Shown: positions 59,160 through 64,000 of the stretch, one piece after another
Position numbering within the stretch: the first letter of the stretch is position 1
How the letters are laid out: each line of letters starts with the position of its first letter
Origin: Salvator merianae
Lineage: Eukaryota > Chordata > Lepidosauria > Squamata > Teiidae
Direction of reading: 5' to 3'
Assembly (NCBI GenBank): GCA_003586115.2
Contig: QVOM02000034.1
Span: 114,963,571-115,027,570, forward strand
DNA: 64,000 bases
The notes under the pieces: generated by a model
The model's database searches: none
The model's input: only the letters and a program-made list of their open reading frames with translations
Told to the model about the DNA's origin: nothing
Position numbers and translations under genes: made by a program

Positions 59160-59700
59160 GGCCCTTTCTGCATATATCATTATTCTGGAACAAAAGCCCA
59201 AGTAGTAAACTTCTGGGCTTCATTGATCTGCACAGTAGTGTGGATCTGTGGGCCCTGCTCCCCACTAGTATGGTCCACCCACTCAGGATAGAGCGTGATC
59301 CCGATCAGGATCAGGCAGGAGCTATGACAAACAAATGCTGTATGCTTCACGGAAGCTCCCGTCCCCAGAAACCTCACTGCTGTGAATCATTTTTGCACTG
59401 GATCAGCAATGGCCATGGGAGGTGGTCAGTCAAGTGCAAAAGCTGCCTGGGCAGAAACCAGAACAGGAAGTCATCTCCTTCCTTCCTGTCTATCCACACA
59501 GGAGAGTGGAGACGAATCAGGTGTCAACAACCACAGTAAGCGTCATTTCACCAGCCTTACCAGTAAGTCAACTCCTGGTGCAGTAAATGCATCACAGGCA
59601 GGGTATCCAGATATTTGGATGCCCTGTTCTTGGGTTGGCTTGGGGAGCATTCTAGCTTTCCCATATGGACACAACCTAAGTTTAAAGCAAAAAAATCTTC
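59160..59700 (+). mobile_element. Diverged DNA transposon (ctttctgcat family), right end unclear
   Basis: The left end ggccctttctgcatatatc is clear. The following motifs (gatctgcacagtagtgtgg, cactagtatggtccaccca, gatcaggatcaggcagga) follow the order seen at 56100-56200. The right end was not located and the end coordinate is a guess. Overlapping open frames on both strands are not supported as genes. Confidence 0.5.
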
Positions 59701-59759
59701 CAGTCTTTGCAGACCCACTGAGGCAAGGAGGGGGCATTCCTCAGGTCTTGTTCATGTAA

Positions 59760-62700
59760 AGCTAATCCATACAAGACCTTTGTATTTACGGGCTGATGGT
59801 ACAGTATAGTGAACAAATCAGCTCCTAGTGAACTCACGCATGTAAAGACGTTTTCTTGTTGGTGGTGGTGGAGGAGAATCTTACTAAAACTCTCAGCAAG
59901 ATTCTCTAGATTATTTCCCAAGTTGCAGTCTGCATTTCCACCTAGAAATGTTGTTAGCCTTTTCAAGACTAGTTTGAGTTCTTAGGTCAGGGATGCTTAG
60001 CAGCACACACAAAAAAAATTCCAGATGTTACTGAATTCTTGTTCTCTTAGGTCTAGGTGGCTTGACCAATGGCAGTGGTAGCAGAGGTTCAGGAAAATCT
60101 TGATGGCCTGTCTTGAAAGTGTACTCTGGTGTTTTGTCTATAGAGATACTATTCAGTTATCTTCAATTCTTTATGACTATTCTAATGGTATTCATTTGAA
60201 ACATCTGTAAACTACCCTAATGTTATTGAAATAGTGTAAGAAGTTTGGAGGACTTAAGTGGGAGAATTCTGTCTCTGCATTTTCCCACTTTGGGTTATGA
60301 AATTGCACACTGAGTTACTTCATTCCCCCCAACTAAAACATTTGTTTGGAACCATATTAACAGTACAATGTTGAGCATATTTACTCAAAGGTAATCCCTT
60401 TATTGTGTTTAGTGGAACTCAGGCAGCAGCATCATAAATGCCTAGACCACCCCTTCACCTAACCTAGAATGGGGTCTCCAAACATCTGGATGCTTCAGGG
60501 TTGGGATTGTACATTTACATGTAGCTACCCATAACTGGCATTTGGCCACTCATCTTACTTGCAAGCTTCAATTGACAACTGTCTGGTAGCAAATTTTTGG
60601 CTGTCACTATACCACTTCCTTGGATCTCTCCAGCTGGTCCATTTCTACTGAAATTGTCCACCAGCTGGAGTAGTCTACGTATCCCAGAACAAGGCCATCT
60701 GCATTTGGCCAGCTGTTCCACAACAGTCCCCACACTGGCCCTGAAGCTCACATGAGCTTTGGAGCAGGCTTCTGAAAGCTCTGATGGCCTGGAATGAAAG
60801 TTCATGGCCTTGGAGCTCCCAGGGGACCCACATTGGCAGCATGCCTTGTCACATCACCAAACTAGGTTCATTCCCCTGGTAAACTGGAACACAGAGGCAT
60901 GTGCATTCCACACCATTCCATGGTATGATTTATCAGGCACTAGGATGCTGGTAGAGCTTTCTAAATAGGTCTACTAGTCTACTGATCTAGGCAGTCATCT
61001 TGGACCACCTAGACTGGTATATGATCCATTCGGAGCAGGGCTCCCTTAAACCACACTAAGAAAAAAGGTTCCCGAACCCTTTACTATACCAGATTAAGAG
61101 CAGGTGCAGAAATAAGATGCCTCCTCCTGGTTCATGTAGAGTGACCGAGGAAGAAGTAATTGACTGACTGGTCCAGTTTCCAGCCACTTCTGGTCTGCCA
61201 TGCAAGCAGCCTAGCTGGAAACCTTGCAGCTGTGGAATTTTGGTTCCGCAAGTACAAGGCTGTGAGGCAGTGAGATACACAGCACCTGAGAACTTGCCTT
61301 AGGGTGTGCTTCATGCACGTTGCCCCCTTGTCTGGTGGAATCCCACCTTAGTGTGGATTCAGATTTACAGTCAGGAAAAATTGCGGACAATCATACCTTG
61401 AGTCAGTTGAGTTGTAGAAGTTTAACTCACAGCTAACTTGCTGCATTGATTTAAATGGGAAGTAACTGCATCCGCTTTAGAGGAATTCAACCAGATTGCA
61501 TGAATATATCTCAATACCAAGGCATCTACAGTGTTGCATAAATGATCAGTAAACCCAAGCAGAGCAACATCCCAAACAGTAGTCATAAACAGATTGAAAC
61601 CCCAAGGGGATAGCCTCCCAGTCTGAAGCCTCCTTTTGATCCACCTGAACCATGTTTTGATCTATAGCAAATCAGTATATGGTTCAAAGACATTCGAAAA
61701 GGGTTTCCAGTTAGAGCTTTAGCCTTTCCCCACTACCAGCTCAGACATCCTCTGTGAGCCATTGCTGATCCAAAATAGATTGAATGGTATCCAGAAGCCT
61801 AGAAATCCTTTACTGCAGGCACATGGAGATTTCAGCTTTAGTCTCTCAGAATTAACTTTTTATGTTCCTTGTCCTTGAAAGCCAACTACAGGAGAGGAGC
61901 TGTAGGAGAGATAAGTAACTAGCATGGAAGGGAGATATTGACCATTCACTTGCTTATATACAATAGAAGCACTTTGTGCATATCTGAATGCTTGTAATGG
62001 ATTAGTCAGAGAACCCTTGGAAATTACCTAATGGTGACGAAAAAGGAAGCATAATAAACTTTTTTAATTTGTTGATATCCAGTGGAAGCAGAAGAACCAG
62101 GTGAATGAGGAAAGTGTACTGCTTTTTCTTATACCCTGTATAACTGTGCGGAGCCACTACAGGCAATGCTGTTTCTGCCGTTGTTTCCTTCTGTTATTCA
62201 GCTACTTGGGAGAAATCATATGCTTAAGGTTCAGATAATGAAATTTATATTGCTTTGGGTGACTTCTGTTCTTGTGAGCTCAGACAGGACTGTCAAGATA
62301 AAGTCCAGGGACCATTTGCTAAGATCTTCAATATAAGAATCAATGCTTTATTCTGAAACCTAAAATATCTTAGAGTCCCTTTGCAATACATACCATTAAG
62401 CCTTTCATTTTATTTTTATACTCTCCCTCTGCTGGAATCTTCTGAATGTGAGCCCTAGGGCTTTACAACCATGTCCCAGCAATAACAACAGCTCAGTTCT
62501 TGTCCCTCACGTTATCAGTTTTAAATTTAATCTACCTCAGAGTCTAAATAACATGCCGTTTGGGTGGGGGGAAGTGCTCATAGTTACCCTTCTTTCCCTT
62601 CTGTTGTCACACCTACAATTTCACAAGTTGACTTCAACTGCTTGCTGTTCAGATATTGGATGGAGAACCTTTAGTGGCTCTTGTTTTTCCTCTTTCCCTA

Positions 62701-62845
62701 GCTTAAAAAAAGGGGGGGGGGGGACTTCAGACAAGGAAACAAGTATTTTCAGATATTTTTAATGCATTTTCAGGTGTATAGTCAATAACAAATGCTTAAG
62801 AATGTAAGTTTAAACCAAAGGCTATTTAGTCCATCAGCCTGTTGT
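59760..62845. other. Unassigned intronic DNA
   Basis: The part at about 60480-61330 is GC-richer and has sporadic motifs of the transposon remnants described nearby. Nothing gene-like is recognised. A poly(G)-containing run (aaaaaaaggggggggggg) lies near 62704-62722, inside the last ORF-like stretch. Confidence 0.35.
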
Positions 62846-62851
62846 CACAGG

Positions 62852-63301
62852 CCCTTTCTGCTTTGTGCTAGCCAGACTACAGCAACCAATCCCAATTATG
62901 CTTCATCCGCATTGGATGAAGCGTGGACTGGGCTAGGGTGCCCAAAATGACACCCTAGCCCAGTGTAGCTGTAGAACTCAACATTGAGGACAGCAACAGC
63001 CCCAGGGCCAATCTACTGGACCATGGAGGTGTGCAGCTAGTACATTCCAGCGTTCTGCAATACCATGGGAGACCCTTTTCGGCAGCACTCCAGGAAGCAC
63101 CTCTGGAAATGGGTGTATCTCAAAAATGGCTTCACTGGAAGCTTCAAAGCCCAGGAAGGAAACTTCCCTGTCTTTGGAGCCTCCATGCTTGCCTCCAAGG
63201 GCTCTTAGAAGTCAGTGGCTGCACGTGTAGCAGAACAGGCCATCCCAAATGCAGATGGCCCTACCCCATCCCAGGAGGGAGGGCACGTGGAAAGGGCCCC
63301 A
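62852..63301 (+). mobile_element. Diverged DNA transposon (ctttctgcat family)
   Basis: The ends GGCCCTTTCTGCTTTGTG and cacgtggaaagggcc share a 9-bp inverted terminus. Inside, a hairpin with perfect 14-bp arms (actgggctagggtg / caccctagcccagt) lies at about 62927-62964. A second (cttcatcc / ggatgaag) lies just before it. The segment aactcaacattgaggac corresponds to the central palindrome of the 56087 element. No clear target duplication was found. Confidence 0.6.
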
Positions 63302-63469
63302 GTGGCTAAATCATTGCCTAGGAAAGGTTTGCAAGCAAAACCCAGCCAAAGTTGCCAGTAAGCACAAACAAAGCTGGTGTTCTGTAAGGTCTCCTGAAGA
63401 ACAGCCATCTGCACTTTCACTTAAAAGTCTTTTACATCTCTCACCTGTAATGAGATGCTGAGTCAAAAC

Positions 63470-63905
63470 AATTGGATCAATTTTATTGTTGATTATTACA
63501 GAAATATGTAACAGCTCCAGTAGAAATCCTTGGGGGACCCCACTTGTTATATTTGTTCTTCTATTTGGGGGGAGAAAAATCCACTTACTCTTACTTTGTA
63601 CTTCCTTAATGCATTACTTGTGCTGTGGCACACTATCATTCTGTTCTATGATTCCAAAATATACAGAGGAAAGTTTGATGAGAGTCTTCTTCAGTGGTTA
63701 CTGGATCACATTTTCCAAGCCAGAGAATTCCAAAAGCTTAGTGAGAAAAGACCTGTTTTTACAGAAGCCACTTTGCCTGTCCTCCAGCAAGATGTGTCCT
63801 TCCATGTGCTTTGTTACTTTTGCAGGTTTTTGCCAATTTTCCCACAACAGACATTAAACTGTTAAGCCTATAATTTCCCAGCTGTTCTATTCTGTCCCTT
63901 TAAAA
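63470..63905 (-). mobile_element. CR1 LINE fragment (antisense)
   Basis: The minus strand encodes TKHMEGHILLEDRQSGFCKN followed by RSFLTKLLEF, the CR1 reverse-transcriptase fingers region. Closer to 63530 it encodes SGVPQGFLLELLHI, the CR1 SGVPQGSVLGPLLF motif in degraded form. The sequence differs clearly from the CR1 at 24-30 kb. The two plus-strand open frames over this stretch are shadows of it. Confidence 0.75.
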
Positions 63906-64000
63906 AAGAAAAAGAAAAAACATTTACATTGACTTCTCAAGGCCTCAGATATAAAAGTTGGTCTTAGCAACAAGTTGTATTATGTTATGAGGGGTGCAAT

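Noticed and set aside
1..64000. A new multi-gene biological system
   Set aside because: Only one host exon is present. All other coding resemblance is to L1, CR1, L2 and one unplaced LINE. Nothing suggests an operon-like or clustered functional unit.

Overview
The window is AT-rich vertebrate nuclear DNA, most likely from a squamate reptile (lizard or snake). Reasons: a single netrin-G1 exon with consensus splice sites, several divergent L1 lineages, CR1 and L2 LINEs, many short non-autonomous DNA transposons, and tetranucleotide microsatellites. The squamate assignment is an inference from repeat content. No bacterial, phage or organellar gene organisation is present.

The only host coding sequence I can support is one internal exon of NTNG1 (netrin-G1) on the plus strand at 40837-41474, encoding most of the laminin N-terminal domain. 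The preceding 40.8 kb and following 22.5 kb are read as intron. I did not find the upstream signal-peptide exon or the downstream laminin-EGF exons, so the window is one exon plus parts of two large introns.

Layout. 1-4.2 kb: unassigned intron. 4.2-6.8 kb: a SINE-like tail, a 1.05-kb DNA transposon and an L1 3' fragment. 9.1-15.0 kb: a decayed, nearly full-length antisense L1 carrying a 390-bp DNA transposon. 19.3-19.8 kb: a GC-rich DNA transposon. 20.2-24.0 kb: a second antisense L1 with another transposon inserted. 24.1-30.0 kb: a CR1 LINE split by an L1 whose 5' part is inverted, itself split by a hAT-like element. 30.2-30.8 kb: a second copy of that hAT-like element. 33.4-36.1 kb: a cluster of four DNA transposons. 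37.8-38.3 and 40.1-40.3 kb: two long foldback elements upstream of the exon. 41.9-42.2 kb: a small hAT-like element just downstream of it. 43.8-46.9 kb: DNA transposon and LINE fragments. 48.8 and 52.9 kb: mutually complementary tetranucleotide arrays. 53.2-55.8 kb: another nested transposon stack. 55.8-64 kb: mostly unassigned intron with diverged transposons and an antisense CR1 fragment.

The most informative material is the transposon stratigraphy. Target-site duplications (TSDs) can be read directly for many insertions and give relative ages. At least two families of short elements with 3-bp TSDs recur. In one of them, subterminal hairpin stems differ between copies while their arms still pair. 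I see no evidence for a new multi-gene biological system here.
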